A DNA stretch of 64,000 bases from Aphis gossypii (taxonomy: Eukaryota > Arthropoda > Insecta > Hemiptera > Aphididae), in the NCBI RefSeq assembly GCF_020184175.1, contig NC_065531.1, forward strand, positions 26,247,213-26,311,212. Direction: 5' to 3'. The notes below the pieces were generated by a model. That model ran no database searches, was not told where the DNA came from, and was given only the letters and a program-made list of their open reading frames with translations. Made by a program: the position numbers and the translations under genes. Of the stretch, positions 12,800 to 26,304 are shown in pieces. Each line of letters starts with the position of its first letter. Within the stretch, counting starts at the first letter, position 1.

Positions 12800-15700
12800 G
12801 TTACGGTTTTAAAATATAAGATGTTTACGAGGTTCGATGTTCTTAAGGCGCGAATCTAACATGACTGTTTAAAAAATCAACACTGATAAAACTATAACGC
12901 TAAGAGTTCACTGGATTATATAAGACTATAGTGTCAAGTGTGTTAACCATTATATTATTATTGTTCCTTGTTATTATATATATGTTTTTACTTTCACTCT
13001 GTTGAAGGTAAACTCTATAATATTATTATATCCAAGTGATAGGTAGGTAGGTAGGAAGGTACCTACCTTTACAGTTACATAGAATTTACATGCTGACAGC
13101 TGGTTATGTACCAAATTATTATATTGCAGTACACGCACGTGTGTATAAATTATACTAAGTACATATTTTTCGATTTTCAAGTAGTTTTTATATACGAAAA
13201 AAAAAATATCCATACTTCACTGCAGGTAATACACGCTGATATAATATAATAAATTCATAACAATAGACCGTTAAAAAATAAACCTACTATATAGTTCATA
13301 TGCGTGACATTAACGCCGAAATATACAACAATTTTAATAACATGGTGCAAATTTATATACCTATTTCAACAAGTGTTTAATAGTTTCATAAAATAAATTA
13401 TACTTTATTGAAAAATTAAAAATATTAATTGCATGAAAAATATATTAATTAAAATCAGTTTTTAAACTTACAAATTTGTAACTATGATACTATCATTTGG
13501 AGAACATATTGAATAAATTAAAATACAGAAATATGAATATTAAAAAAAAAAGCTATTTGTAAACTGAAATAGACTATGGAAGGACTTTAATAGAGTCACG
13601 GATTTATTTTTGAGACCTATTGACCTTTATGTATAAACCAGCTATATTTAATTTAATATACCTATGTCTTAATCATATCATTTTTGCACGTATAAAGTTA
13701 CTAAAGTAATGATCTATGGATAGAGGTTAGACACTCATATATAATTTAAAACATACGGCATTGACATTATTACTTCTTACCAATATTAATATATAATAAT
13801 ATACAATAATGTTAAAAGTAATATAGCTGAGCCTGCCGCCTGGTTCTATTATCCATTAAAATTTGTTCTGAATAATATTCTGAATAGGAATACGTAAATG
13901 GCAAAAATACATTAGGCGTACCTATTTACTTGTCATTATTATTTATTGTAGTCTATAACATACCGTAGAGCGTAAGAAGTATCCACTAACTACTAATAAG
14001 TCATGTGTCAATCTCAATTTATTAGTTTTTTTACATAAAATGTAGGTACAGTAAAATACTTCGCTAAATATTAATTTAAAATAATATGCAGATATACGCT
14101 AATACGTCATTAAATATTTATATTAATTTAATAACATTTATAAAAGTTAAGTCTTGTATTGCCTAATTTGAATTTTTTTTTTTAACTAAATGTTTTTGTT
14201 TTTATTTATTTATTTATGTATGGAATTAATTCCATTTACAATTAATTATGGTGTTGAAGTATAACAGACATATTATGTTGAACATTAATTTAGTAATTGA
14301 TATATTATTTTAGATCATAGATATGAGGTATAGTATAAAAAAATAAACAAAATATTAAAATAAAATTAGGTATACAATATGTTTGTTTAATAACCTTTAT
14401 ACTATAAAAATAAGTATAATTATAATTTAACTAAATTAACAGTGAACATTAAAATTTGATTACGAATAAAATATAATATATAGTGTACTTTTATATGAGA
14501 GAAAAAATAAAAAAATAATTGTATGAAATATCAAGTAGGTATTAAATTAAATACTGATTTAATATCAGTCATACTGTAAAAATATAAATTGAATTATTGA
14601 ATGTACAGTGAATCTACATTAATTTATTTACCGAGGATGAAAAAAAATAGTTAGTACGTATATTATTTTAAATAAATATATGGTTATTTCTAATAAAGTT
14701 AGTTTTTATTATAAAACTAAGATTTCCTAGCATTGTTTGGCATACAATTTTATAATAGGTAAATTCTACGGTTCTTTAATGTAGAAATATTAAAAATAAA
14801 ACTGGATACTCTTTGTCTCTTTCATAGCCAAAATGGGGAAGTCTTTTACACTGCATTTGAAGGATAAAAAATGCAAAAAAAAATAGTTTTAAACCAAGTC
14901 AGAAGTCTGATTTTAAATTAAGTAACAACTAGGAGACTTAATAAAAGCAGCAATGCAGCATATTCTAACTGAGAACATAGGTACAATAGAAAAAAAGATG
15001 GTTTTTATAACAAAATAATTTTTAAAATTTGAACAACTCCGTCTTAAAAGATTTTTTTGATGTGTCTGTAAACACTTTTCGGGATAGGAAAAATGTTTTA
15101 ATAACCAAAAATTATGGTGGTTTTTGGTAGCAAATTGAACAAAATTCATAAAAATTGCAAAAATGTGTAAATTACTTTATTTTTATAAATTTGAAATTTA
15201 ATACATGGATCTTTATTAGTTTTTCTGCCTATAAATGAAAAATAAAATTCATTTTTTATTAGCATTTTGAATTAAAATATTTACGACATTCAATATGCAG
15301 TCGTAAAATAATTATTTCTTCCCAAACAATTTTTGAAATTTTATTGTATTTCAAGAAAAAGTTTTTACCAAACGTTATAAACATTTTCATTATTTATTAG
15401 TATGAGAAATTTTCAATTTCTTACCTAACGGTATTAACAAATAGATAAAATTAGATTTTGAGTTCTATACATTTTTACAATATGATATAAATATGTATTA
15501 CTATACCTAATGATAAATATTGCATTATCCAATAAAAAAAAATTATATCAAGCTATTACAATACTAAAAGTAAAATAAGTAGGTTTTACTAGCTATATAT
15601 ATATAAAAAAAAAAAAAAAAACATATCACGAAATATACATTGTGAGTGATATAGACTGACAGATTATTTCCGCTCAAAATCGTTTTTCGTATACAATGAT

Positions 15701-18700
15701 ATATCACTGAATTCAAATTCAACACGGCCATAATAGTAACCCACTCAACACCTGTAATATAGGTATACAACAGAGCAGTAACCACTTGCCTGCCTTTTTA
15801 GGTTTCATATCTATAAGGATTCCTTAAAAATATTTAAAATTTAATTTGATAGATTTTTTTAACATTATTTAAATATGTAGAGTAGTATATTTAGATATAA
15901 TACATAACCTATCAATATATATTTGACATATGAAGTATGTATCTCAAATGTCTAGCTACATTCATTTCTAATAATTGAAAATGTTAAGTAATCAAATTAA
16001 GATTTAGAAAACAAAATATACAATTTAAAGTAATATACTAATATAAAAATATAATTATTATGAATATTTTAAATTAAAGTGAGTTATTTCTTTTGATTTG
16101 ATTTTTTTCTTTTCAAAAACTCTATTTATAAAATCTAAAAACTTCTATTAATTTTCTCAATAGTTTTAATTTGCAGTCTTACTATCTATAAATATTATGT
16201 TTAATACAAGAATAACTTTTGATGTAATGGTCAATTATATATTCAAAATACGAGTATATGTTACTTGTCATTTTATATATTTAGGTATTCAACGAATAAT
16301 TTAATTGATATTTTGATAACTATTAGTCAACGGGGTTTATACCTAACATTATAAGTAACATATCAAAGTATATCGAGTCGTAAAATAGCACTTTCAGAAT
16401 ACCATAATGTTTATTTTTATGAACATAATAGTGAAATGTATACCATAGAATAAATGAAAATTCATTTATTCTGTGTGTAATCCGCTGTAACATAGTATAA
16501 TTTTTTTAATTTATGTTATAAAATATTTAAAAATGTAACATTTCTTTTAACTTCAAACTCCTAACTGATAAATAAAAAAAAAAATACTATCGAGACAATA
16601 ATAATGAAAAGAAAAATGTACTCGTCACTCTCAAAATACTTCTTCTGTAAACCCTCTCCGCTTGTATTTAGATAGTCCTTACCATTGTAAACAATCGCTC
16701 GTCCTTGAACAAAAAACCTATAGGTTTATAACAATAATAATAATAATAATAAACATAAATTCATATTATATAAACGTCGTTTGATCTATAGCCACATAAT
16801 ATTATATAGGTATCTATTGTTTCGGGTTTGTAGCGGGTTAAAGGGAATTGTGACAATGTGATATAGTTTATCTTTTTTTTTTTTTACTGAAATTTGACGC
16901 CAACTAGTGCCTATGGCTTTATACTGTATTTTATGGATAAATATCGCGTAAACTTTAGTTGTTACTTGTTTATATATCTGTTCCGGCTTTAGATAATTAA
17001 ACCACGTTTTAAGCCAAATTCTAGTACTATAAGATGCCACGAAACATGACCTATGTATTAATGTCATTAATACGTCGGACAGTATAACTAAATAATTACA
17101 TATACCTAGCTTGTTGTGAAATCATATATATATATATATGTCACCATATACGTGAACAACAACAACTCATAAAATACCTACACAAATGGTAAATATATGT
17201 AATATGTATAGGCATTGAAAATACTAAAATATTATACTAGTGTGTATATTTATTTTAAATTTATATACGATGTTGTTCACGCCATAATGTCACAAATGTA
17301 ATTTTTTGAACGGCATAAATAATTGCAATATTATATAGTTTTTAAAATCGTCGAAATATTATTGGTATATTTAAGCTGAAAATCAGATAAAAAAAAACAA
17401 GACATATAATATAGATATACCTATCTATGTATTATCAATGGTAGACAATGGACATTGTAACAGCTTAACTTTTTCTGGTTAATTTGAAAAACAATACCTT
17501 AAGCTTAAATCATATTTGCTTGTTTTATACTCATATCTATAACTTATTGTAGATAAAAGTGATAAAACTAATTAATTATTATTATTAATTTTATTTTTTC
17601 AGGTACAGATAACCAAATAAATATTCCTTAATAGTAATTTAGTTAACACAAATGTGTAATTATTCCTTAACTATTATAACAAATGATTGGTATAATATAA
17701 AAAGAAATACATAATATAGGATGCTTTTTAAAAAATATTTAGTCATTATTCAAAAATATTTTAAATTACACAATTATTATTAGCATAATATGTGATCGAA
17801 GTACGAGAAGTATAATTCAAAAAACTAATTGAGTAAGGTTAATATGTTTCTCTATATATAGTTGAATATATTGTTTGTAAACTGTTAATTTATAGTTTAA
17901 GGTTCTTAACATTGATTTAAATTAGTTGTTTTCAAATAGTATATTATGTCGTGCTTAACAACCACACTATACGACAAATGTATTAAAATATACTTAAATA
18001 TACAGTAATTACTTTTATTACTTTTATATGACTAATTAGTCATATAAGATATTTAAATCATATATTTTGCTGGTATGATTATAACTACAACCGCTGTAAC
18101 AACAATAATAATAATTAACACTGTTTGTAGTTTCTAATTGATTTAACAATTCCAGGCATTCTATTAATCTGCGTTGTTAATTGTTATTCTGTACATGTAT
18201 AAAAATGTAGTTATAATTGCATCAGCATGATAAATTACTAATTAGTACAGACATGATACGACATAATAAAATATATAATCTCATCTTGAACATCATTTCA
18301 ATAAAATTGTTTAATAAATAAATAATCTTCTAAGCATATAAAGATAAACCGATTATGAATAATCCATACCTATACCCAAGCATTCACAAAATTATGTCAT
18401 GTACGTATAATATGCATTGTATGTAAGTAACATTGCATTTATATTGATATTACATATTTGATATATTACTAAATGGGAAGGAAGCTGGAAGATTGATATT
18501 TTTTTACTAATCACAATGTTAATTATAATAGGATGTAAAAATTTGAACTTCAATCGTTCATAAAAAAATGTAAATAACTTTATGCTTAGATGCAAATAAA
18601 CTTATGAGAAATCTTGTACTACATTATTAAACATTGAGTAATTAACATAATCTAGACTAGGTAAGATTAAACATTTTATGAATTGTTTACTAAATATAAT

Positions 18701-19751
18701 TTTGGAAAATTCTTTAAAAAAATAAACTTAAAATTCTTACAAAATAATTGTAATTTCAAGTATTTTTTAATTGTAAAAACTAAAAACAACTTTTGCTAAG
18801 AATTTATAATATAGAATTTTCAAACTTTTTTACGCTTAATGTGAATTTTAAGATTCAAGACTGTCCTGCATATATATTATTAATATTTTATAACTATCAC
18901 TAGCATATCAAGATAGTTTCTGTTTTTTGTAGATCCATTAATTTTATTTTGACCTCTTAAGACCAACCCACGCTCATATAGATAACTTGTATATAATTTT
19001 AACTATGTGCAAAATAATTTGTCACTAAAACTTATAGAAATACCAATAAATAGTAATAGTACTTATTATTTCATAAACCTCCTAAATCAGGCACTTCAGT
19101 GTTTTGTGGTTGGTTAAGACTAGGTATTCATGCCTGGCATGTACAACTTATCATGTTATCAGTATAACTATTATAATATGTTAACGAAAGTTCCCTCCAA
19201 CAAAATGTTTAATAATATATAATATACATTATAAATTATAATATGTTCGATTAATGATAATGCATTAAACCGTTTAAACCCATCACCTATACACAGCATT
19301 GCTGCATTATATCTTAAATGTGCTTCTTTAAATCTTGATATTTTTTTAAAACGTATAATAAACCAATACACTTATCTATACTGAATAATATTGCCATTTT
19401 GTTGATATTACTATTGCTTTATAATAAATACAAGCTGGTGTTATCCAATAAAACTAAAAAATATGAAGTAACTCTCAAAGAAGTAAAATATTGTGGACTG
19501 TAATAACATAATTGTTATATTGAAAACAGAAACTACATTACCTCATAAACTCATAATTCATAAGAAACCAAAGATACAAAATTTCTGGTCTTAAAATTAA
19601 GGACGGTCGGTAATTTTGCCACATTTTATATCTACTTGCTACGTATATACAATATATCTGTTTACATTTTATTACCCGAGACCCAAATACTGACTACAGG
19701 GCCACAAATTTATAAGACAAAAATATAAGAATAAATAACATTTATTCATCG

Positions 19752-20010
19752 CAGTGGCGGCGTAAACTTTTTAGGAAAAAACTATAAGTATTCATCCACC
19801 AATTTTCTTACGATTTACAATTTTCACACATTTTAAACGCATGCAGGTTTAACCCTTCGGAATTTGCACAAATTTATACATTTATACACATATATAAATT
19901 ATAAATTATAGTTTAGCCGACTAGTCCCTAGAGACTTGAATTACTGGGATAGCTATCTCAATTTTTCACGAGGCAGCCTCCTCATAAAATAACTTTTCAC
20001 TTCGCCACTG
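19752..20010. mobile_element. hAT-like MITE with CAGTGGCG ends
   Basis: A 259-bp element starting CAGTGGCGGCG and ending TTCGCCACTG, flanked by perfect 8-bp duplications ATTCATCG (19744-19751 and 20011-20018). The terminal CAGTGGCG/CGCCACTG inverted repeat recurs at 32.5 and 36.5 kb in this window. It has no transposase frame, so it is non-autonomous. Confidence 0.85.
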
Positions 20011-21621
20011 ATTCATCGAATTTTTCATCGAAAGTAAATCATGGTAATATTGTTTTAATTACCTGGATTTCTAACAAATATAAGTTATCGTTACTTGTCT
20101 CGTTATATAGTACCTATAATAAATAATAAGAGTCTGTATTGTATAGCTAAAAACTATTATATCTACTAAGGTAAAATAAACAAAAATGAAATATTTTACA
20201 TTTTAGCAATTTTACTTGCTAAATAATTATTTAAAAAAAAAGATATAATACATTTATACAAGAATGTCGAGAATATAGTCGTTTTAAATGAATCGATTTC
20301 TTTATATGTACCGAACTACCGAATTAATTACCTACTTTGCTTGTCGTTTTTATAAGTATTCTAATCTCCTACATGACAACGCGAGGGTTTTGTATATTAT
20401 ATATATAGGACGACATTCTAGAGAATTTATATAACTATACAATATAAATATCGATTGGCATTGCACCTCAACAGAAAAATAATTAATTAAAAGTACCTAT
20501 CTACTTTAACTGCAGACTGCAGTAAATAATTAATATTATATCATAACCGTATCACTACTGTTGGATTTTGAAAATTTTTCTGGAAGATTCCCAACAACTA
20601 TCTACCAATATATCGCCTTTCTCTCTTCTTATAAATTGTTTACATGTATATGCGCAATCAAACACATAGAAATATAATATACATTAATTCAACGTACCAC
20701 AATTGTAAAAGTGAATTTGTCGCGTTTACGTAAGTGAACAACATTTACCCAGCGTATACTAACCTACGTGTTAGGTTGATAAACTAACACATATTTTTAA
20801 ATTCGCAATTAAAATATTTATAAATTATTTGCTTACTCCCGGACATTCGCGAAAAACAATATTATAGTAGACATTTTTTTTAGTGATAGTCGTGTGCCAT
20901 TTACCTAACACGCAAAGTAAATTATTGGTAACTAGCAGGTCAACCAGGTCTGCAGGTTTATTGGTATATTAATTTCAATACTGTACATTTATTACCTATT
21001 AAACTTATATGTAGGTATATACTATGTTTTTAACCAACCATCATTATGTATATAGGTACATAGTACCTAAATTAATACTACATAATGTTTACGCATATAA
21101 CCCCAGCACCCCGCTGAGTGCAGATTGATAATGATTGGCCATGTGTATTTCCACACATTATAATATTATATATTGTATATTATGCTCATGTATATTACAT
21201 TGTGTATTGCATGTTTAAACTATTATTGTGGATTGTGATTTTTGATAGCTATACGTCCATTTCGCGTACCAAACTACCTGTATACATATTTGAAATTGTT
21301 AATGCAATAACTAGTAATTTTACTCTGTTAGGGTTAGCGAAACGTGAAAAAATTATTCATTTATCGTGCTAAAGGTTAGGTTCTCTGCGCGTATTGTACA
21401 TACAATTACTTTGTTAAGTTTCGATTACACTTTACTCTACAAATATAAAGTATAAAGTATAATTAAGTATAACTATTTTGAAAAATATTGGGAATTTTTA
21501 TTTTTAATCTCTGTAAGTACAAAGTTACAAATAAGATCCAATTTGCTATCAGAAACCACCCTCAACGTTAAATATCAAAGCATATTTTTAAGTTTTCAAT
21601 TACTTATCGTGCTACCACAAA

Positions 21622-22076
21622 CAGGGGCGGATCCAGAAATGTTTTATGGGAGGGATGTAAAACTGTCTTTGGTTTTGATTTTCGTCTAATTTTAGAGATA
21701 CTACTTATAATACTTTTCTCGGGAAATAATTACTGTCGACAACAATCGACACGATACCAATCAAATAGCTATAATACGCGTCTATACACGTTATTATTGA
21801 TTTGTCAAAATATTTTATTTTCATGATTTTTCTGTAAAAATATTATTTAAAACCATGTATTTCGAAAAATTGTTATCATTGACGACCATCGGTCATGGAA
21901 CGTATCAACGAAAATGGCTATAACACACTAAAGTCACTTTACACAATATAATAACACTCTAGCTGTGATGATGATCTATAGAAATAATCGATACACTTCT
22001 ACGTTATATTATATATGTATCATACATCTATTAATAGGGATTGGGGAGGGCGATCTCCCCCTTGGATTCGCCCCTG
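21622..22076. mobile_element. hAT-like non-autonomous element (CAGGGGCGGATCCA ends)
   Basis: A 455-bp element with left end CAGGGGCGGATCCA and right end TGGATTCGCCCCTG, an inverted repeat with one mismatch. Flanks are ACCACAAA and GCCACAAG, an 8-bp target duplication with two differences, which suggests an older insertion than the one at 19.75 kb. No long open frame inside. Confidence 0.75.
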
Positions 22077-23621
22077 GCCACAAGAACACGCATATTGTAA
22101 AATCAATACATCTATCGATCCGCTCAGAACCTAAAATTAATGGTTTTTTATAATAAGTAGAAAAAAGAGAACTACATGGGAATAATTTTTTTTAAAACAA
22201 ATTCGTGTAAAATCATAAAAACTTTCAAAGAATTACTAAAATCAAATCAATATTTTGTAAGGAATTATACCTTTGTTATGGTGATGTAAACCACAACACC
22301 ATAACAGGTCACTAGACCTACAGATCCGTTGCTTCAGCATTGCCATAAGCGAACTTGTATACTAATATGATTCATTATTATTTATCACTTATTTTATTTT
22401 GTAAAACTAAAAAAAATGTAGTACTCCCTTACAAACACTTGTAAAGCCAATGTTTCTCTGTCCATGTAGCAGCAATAGCCAATAATCATTTATTATATAT
22501 ATTTATTTAAAAATATATTTTGATTTTCTTAAATTATAGGTAATACTCGTATATTATACTATTGAGTATTTTCAATAATATGATATATTATAAGGTAATT
22601 AAAAAATAAATAATGTTTTATAAATAATATAAAAACAGATTAAGTAGGTAACAAAAACTTTTATTTATTGTGAGATTTCAGATACATCTTTATTATTATC
22701 ACCATATTATATTGGTTAAAATAAATCTATCATTATAACTTATTTATATTTTACTGCTGACGAATGACTATAATATTGCAATGGCCATTTTTGTATTAAA
22801 ACACTATTTTAACTATAACCGTTATAATACAATAACAATATTAACCGTTTTGAAATGTCTCAATAGCGTTGTAAATTGTAATTGTCAAAATTGTAGACTG
22901 CAGAGACAACACATAACAAACGGCAAATGCGACAACTATACAGTTAGTTTCGACGCGTTATTACTTATATGATATTTCTGAAATATATCTACGTCCTACA
23001 TATATATATATACACATTACACGATTATAATAATCGTCAACCGTATAGATAATAATAATTATAGTATACTATTTGTTTACTCGCGAGTCGTTAAATCTAA
23101 CATACACAGTAGCAGTAGTACAATTATACACAAACACGAGCGCGCCCTCGTACTACGCCCAAGCACTTACAGACGATAATTATTGCAGAACAATAAAAAT
23201 ATATATATACCATTGGTGATTAAAATACGTCATCGTTAATTGTATACGGTAATGGGTTAAAAAGATATTAGTACAACATTAAATCGTTTATTATTATTAT
23301 TTTTATTTGGTTTTCGATCTATGGTCCCTATCAAATCTCCGCCAGTCCGTCCAACGAGTCGTTTTTCAAGTGTAGTCGAGAGTTATCAATAATTAAGTGG
23401 ATTGATAATATCGCTTTAATAACACTTTCAAGGTTATGTTTAAATTGCATGTAAATACTTGGGAAAATGTCAAAATGATAATGATAAAAGATGTAAAGTC
23501 GGACGGTTTTTTTGAAATATACTTACCCAGCCTCGGGAACGCTAAACGTTTTATTCATTCTTAATATTCTTTTTTTCCTGCAAAAACGAACGATGATTGT
23601 TAATAGATACACGAATTTCAG

Positions 23622-25517
23622 CTGTCGGATAGTTCTGAACCCGATGAAATGATGACTGATCAAAATTCGGCGGTACTTGAAGTGTCTGTCGAAGAAAAAG
23701 GCGTAACTCCAATGCCTCAGACTCTTCTAAACGATACTTCTACGGTAAATGTACTTTATGAAATTTTCAATTCAAATACATTTTATATTATACACTGATA
23801 GTTATTAATTCAAATCTATGATTTCTAGTTAGTGTCATTTCCAACAAACACCAATGACTTTCAACTCAAATTAGACTTTCGACGTGATATTCAAGTACGG
23901 GTAGACAATCCGCAAAAGATTGTAGAACCGTTAGAGACTTACATCACTTATAGAGTAACTACTAAGGTAAAATTTGATACTCTTATATTGGTTTGAAGTA
24001 TTTGACCTAGTTTGTTTTAGGCGGATAGAACAGATTATCCACACAAAGAGTATGTTATTCGCCGACGTTACAATGATTTTGTATGGTTGAGACAAAATAT
24101 TGCTGTTGAATATCCTGATCGTATAGTACCTGTAAGTTTTCTTTTCTTTTCAATTATTATTTTTTTTTTAGTTTTAACGTTATTTTTATACAGCCTTTAC
24201 CAGTAAAACACACAATTCTCGGTCAATTGGATAGGTATTCAAAAGAATTTGTCACATGCCGTATGGTGTTATTAGAGCGTTTTTTGACACGTTTAGTTTG
24301 CCATCCTATTCTAACAGAAGATAAACATCTAAGAGTTTTTTTAACCGCAAATGCTACCGTAAGTACACCATATTATATGAAAGAATAATTTTAGTAACTA
24401 TTTTGATGCTTTGATATGAATTAAATTTAAAACACGACTATAGTGAATTTATTTGTATAAGTTTTATAAAAAAAAATTGATTATATAATCTTAATTTTAG
24501 GAGTTCACTACATACAAAAAACGCGGAACAGGACTACTACGACGTATGTCAAATAGTCTGAATACCATTTCTGTGTCATATAATTCAAGGCAGGTAGATT
24601 TTGAGTTTGATCCCATAAGAAATCATCTCCATGGTTTATCTGAGAAGTTAACCATGTTAGAAAAAGTAGCTCAGAGAATCCACAAAGAAAGAAAAGGTTT
24701 GTGATGTTAGATAATCAATAATTAAAAATATTTTTAAACTATTTTCTTATATTTAGAATTGTGTGTGGAATCTCATCAACTTGGCGCAGCATTCATCGAA
24801 TGGTCTTCTAATGAACAATCTATTTCTGTTGCACTGTCCCGTATTGGCCATACTATCACAGCCAATAGTTCTGCTTTACGTCATAATTTAATATCAAATT
24901 TTATAAGTGACTGGGCACAGGTAATTGAATAAAATAAAAATAGTTGTATAAAATATTTCTAATAATTTGTTTTAACAGCCTCTGAAGGATTATGTTAGCT
25001 ATATAGAATGTGTCCGAGAAACATTAAGTAAAAGAGATGCATTGCAAATACAGTATGAGCAATCTCTTATGGATTTAGAGAAGAAAAAGGCTGACAAAGA
25101 TAGGGTAAAATTTGTCTTTCATATTTTAGTAAATGATTATAACTCTTTACTATACATTAGGTAACTAACGATGAAAAACCATTAATGTCATTCTGGTCAA
25201 AATCAGAAATAGATAAAGAAGAAAAAATAGAAAAGATGAGTCAAGTTATCCCTAAATTAGTGTCAGCTGTCGAAGCTAATCAAGAACGACTAGATATTTG
25301 TAGCGATGTGTTTAGGCAAGAGTATGGGTTATGGAAGTGCCAAAAAAAAGCTGATTTCAAAAGCATGCTGACCGCCTTAGCTGAAAGCCATATACAGTAT
25401 TATCAACATGTGAGTATTGATGTAATCTAGATATTGTTCCTTTATCATTACTGATTAATTGTGTTATAGTGTGCAACATCATGGGATTTAGTCTTCAAAC
25501 GCATGGCATCAGAATAA
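23622..25517 (+). CDS. Sorting nexin, SNX7/SNX30 type (PX-BAR)
   Basis: Exons 23622-23744, 23829-23966, 24021-24131, 24194-24358, 24501-24696, 24757-24920, 24979-25104, 25161-25409 and 25470-25517 join in phase to 439 residues plus TAA. The PX domain carries VDNPQKIVEPLETYITYRV, the basic RRRYNDFVWLR that binds phosphoinositide, and PPLPVKHTILG. A helical BAR-like half follows, ending IQYYQHCATSWDLVFKRMASE. Length and motif order match vertebrate SNX30/SNX7, which act in endosomal tubulation and autophagy traffic; that role is taken from the family. The start is unsettled: the frame is open through the whole first exon listed, ATGs occur at 23649 and 23652 (430-residue product), and an upstream exon at 12.3 kb may supply the true ATG. 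A poly(A) signal AATAAA lies at 25843-25848. The gene converges on Bora. Confidence 0.9.
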
Positions 25518-26304
25518 AAAACTGAGCTTAATCTTTTAGTAAACCACAAAAAGAAAACATAGACAAGGTATATTTTCTTATTTTGTGATAAAATTGATTA
25601 AATATTATCCCCAGAAAAGAAATTATATTATTATTGGTCCAATGTAAAAATGTCAATGTAACTAGAAAGTAAAATTTTAATATATTGTTTTGTTGTTTTA
25701 TTATTACTCATTATATTTTGGAAACATAATCATTCCATGTCTTTTAAGTTATTCACTATACCAAACTTTATAATATAAATATATTTTTATTGTTTAATGT
25801 AATTTTAAACACAGTTATATGAATTAAAACGTTTTTTCTTAAAATAAAAAGGAAGTTGTTTTAATATATAAATTACATTAATTGCATTACAAATAACTAG
25901 TGAAAAATATGTTTGATTCTAACAAGTGATAATATTTCATAATTACAGTATCACATGAAGAAAAAATTAAAAACTTGCAAAGTAACATAGTAAAATTAAC
26001 TAGTATTTAATTTATGTTAAATATATGACAAATATTTATTGTCTTCTATAAAACATAGTTAATCAATTGCCTACAGTAGCGCGTTTTTTTTGTAAACTTG
26101 TTTAAATTATAAAAAAAAAACAGGTCAACAATTTTGTTTTCATTAAATGGATACTAAAATCATCACAGTTATATATATCAGTAGAGAATAGATATTTAAT
26201 CATACGAATGATTAACTTTAAGTTTGTTCTCCCGTTACAAAAATGTGAAATGTATCTATAGTTAATGTAAAAAAGCAATAAAAAAAAAAAATGTATACCA
26301 TGAT
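25518..26304. other. Convergent 3' region of sorting nexin and Bora
   Basis: About 790 bp of AT-rich 3' flank between two convergent genes. It contains the sorting-nexin AATAAA near 25843 and a minus-strand AATAAA for Bora at 26040-26035. Nothing else was recognised. Confidence 0.7.

Larger units (their letters stand above)
12800..23621. other. Gene-free AT-rich region with scattered MITEs
   Basis: No exon could be supported across about 10.8 kb. The content is A/T-rich sequence, poly-A and TATA runs and two hAT-like elements listed separately (19.75 and 21.62 kb). A CpG-richer patch at about 23.08-23.18 kb could be a promoter for the sorting nexin that follows. If the candidate first exon at 12.3 kb is right, the whole stretch is its first intron. 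Confidence 0.6.
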
